NCBI RefSeq assembly: GCF_000006405.1
Contig: NW_003213327.1
Coordinates: 121,430 to 153,471, forward strand
Length of the DNA stretch: 32,042 bases
Direction: 5' to 3'
From: Perkinsus marinus ATCC 50983
Taxonomy: Eukaryota; Perkinsozoa; Perkinsida; Perkinsidae
Made by a program: the position numbers and the translations under genes. The notes under the pieces were generated by a model. It did not search any database and had not been told where the DNA came from. It was given only the letters and a program-made list of their open reading frames with translations. This document shows, in pieces, positions 31,172 to 32,042 of this stretch. Positions within the stretch are counted from its first letter, which is position 1. Every line of letters begins with the position of its first letter.

Positions 31172-32042
31172 ATGCCGCTGCGTTTGGATATTAAAAAGAA
31201 GATGAACGCTCGGTCGGACCGAGTGAAGTCGGTCGACTTCCATCCTAGTCCGGACCTTCCCTGGGTACTCTACCACTGCTACTAGTGGCCTGTCATGGAG
31301 GTGCCTTGTGGTAGGTACTCAGCGCTATGTATTCTGGTAACCTCTATATATGGGACTACAAGACTCAGGCTTTGGTCAAACAGGTTGAGGTTTCAGCGCC
31401 TTTGCCGGTGAGAGATCGGCTCGTGAAGTGCGCATGGTGTGGTATGGCTTCGTGAATGCAGGTCCGATGCGCCAAGTTTATCCCTAGGAAACAATGGATA
31501 ATCGCGGGATCTGATGATATGAACCTTCGTGTTTACAATCAAAACACATTGGAGAAAATCAAGGTTCGTGCCCTCTTTTTTGACGGTGACTGTCGTATGT
31601 AACAATACTAACCATCAGACCATCGAAGCTCATGGGGACTACATTCGATACATAGCGGTGCACTCTACTCTGCCTTATGTCATTTCCTGTTCTGATGATA
31701 TGACCATCAAACTTTGGGACTGGGATAAGGACTGGGCGTGTACTGCCACTTACGAGGTGGGTTCGATCGTTGGTGTAGGTATTAGGAACTGGTGCCCTTC
31801 AGGGACATGCTCACTATGTTATGATGGTACAGTGGAATCCTAAGGATATGAATATCTTCGCCTCGGCTAGTTTGGATCGGTCTATCAAGGTAGTGTGATG
31901 GTGGAATGTTGGATGAGTTGAGATTGTTGTGGTAGGTGTGGGGAGTGACTAGTGGATCTACTGCACCCCACTTCTCGTTGACTGGCCATACGAGAGGAGT
32001 CAATTGTATTGAATACAGTCCTTCCAAGGATAAGCCGTAATG
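31172..32042 (+). CDS. COPB2: coatomer subunit beta-prime, N-terminal part
   Basis: The N-terminus [20 protein letters not shown] is close to the universal start of COPB2, which forms the COPI coat cage and binds dilysine cargo signals in Golgi-to-ER transport. WD40 blades follow: [37 protein letters not shown] with [31 protein letters not shown] with [35 protein letters not shown] with [11 protein letters not shown], and [18 protein letters not shown]. Exact introns include 31561-31618, and one of about 46 nt each before GHAHYV and before VWGVTS. The first junction (after residue 30, LPW) was not resolved in frame. The window ends at a donor (GTAATG, 32037), so the rest of the gene lies outside. 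Confidence 0.92.

Overview
The window looks like nuclear DNA of a compact protist genome. Genes sit on both strands, introns are many and short (mostly 35-80 nt, GT...AG), intergenic gaps are small, and flagellar-type proteins (MORN repeats, an LRRC56-like LRR protein) occur beside ordinary eukaryotic housekeeping genes. My best inference is an alveolate of the Perkinsus type; intron size and gene style suggest it, but nothing in the window proves it. TAA, TAG and TGA all serve as terminal stops.

Layout. 344-1723 (+): single-exon AAAP amino-acid transporter. 2422-4112 (-): multi-exon MORN-repeat protein. 4133 to about 5600 (-): multi-exon gene of unknown function. About 6598-7369 (+): LRRC56-like LRR protein. 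8380-9342 (+): signal peptidase complex subunit 2, six exons, frame closes exactly. 9827-11794 (+): three tandem rhodanese-domain genes, three exons each. 11795-14720: no convincing gene; a very dense field of perfect, mostly odd-centred palindromes, cut by a 100-N scaffold gap at 13761-13860. 16372-17947 (+): S-adenosylmethionine synthetase, seven exons. 18367-19370 (+): LYAR-type zinc-finger nucleolar protein, six exons. 19456-20834 (+): J-domain protein with membrane segments and an in-frame TAG. 21445-30197 (+): very large secreted protein with about eleven copies of an unnamed repeat and a GPI-like tail, also with one in-frame TAG. 31172 to the window end (+): coatomer beta-prime (COPB2), truncated by the window.

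The genes form no operon-like pathway. Shared themes are secretion and membrane traffic (SPC2, COPB2, J protein, GPI-like surface protein) and the flagellum (MORN, LRRC56-like). The least expected signal is the palindrome field at 12266-14690: at least fourteen perfect inverted repeats with arms of 7-14 bases around one unpaired base (plus longer imperfect ones), all of different sequence, where under one would be expected by chance. Next come the novel repeat family of the giant protein, the mosaic rhodanese triplet, and a recurring AATTTYGTGGCGCGGTGA element near several plus-strand genes.
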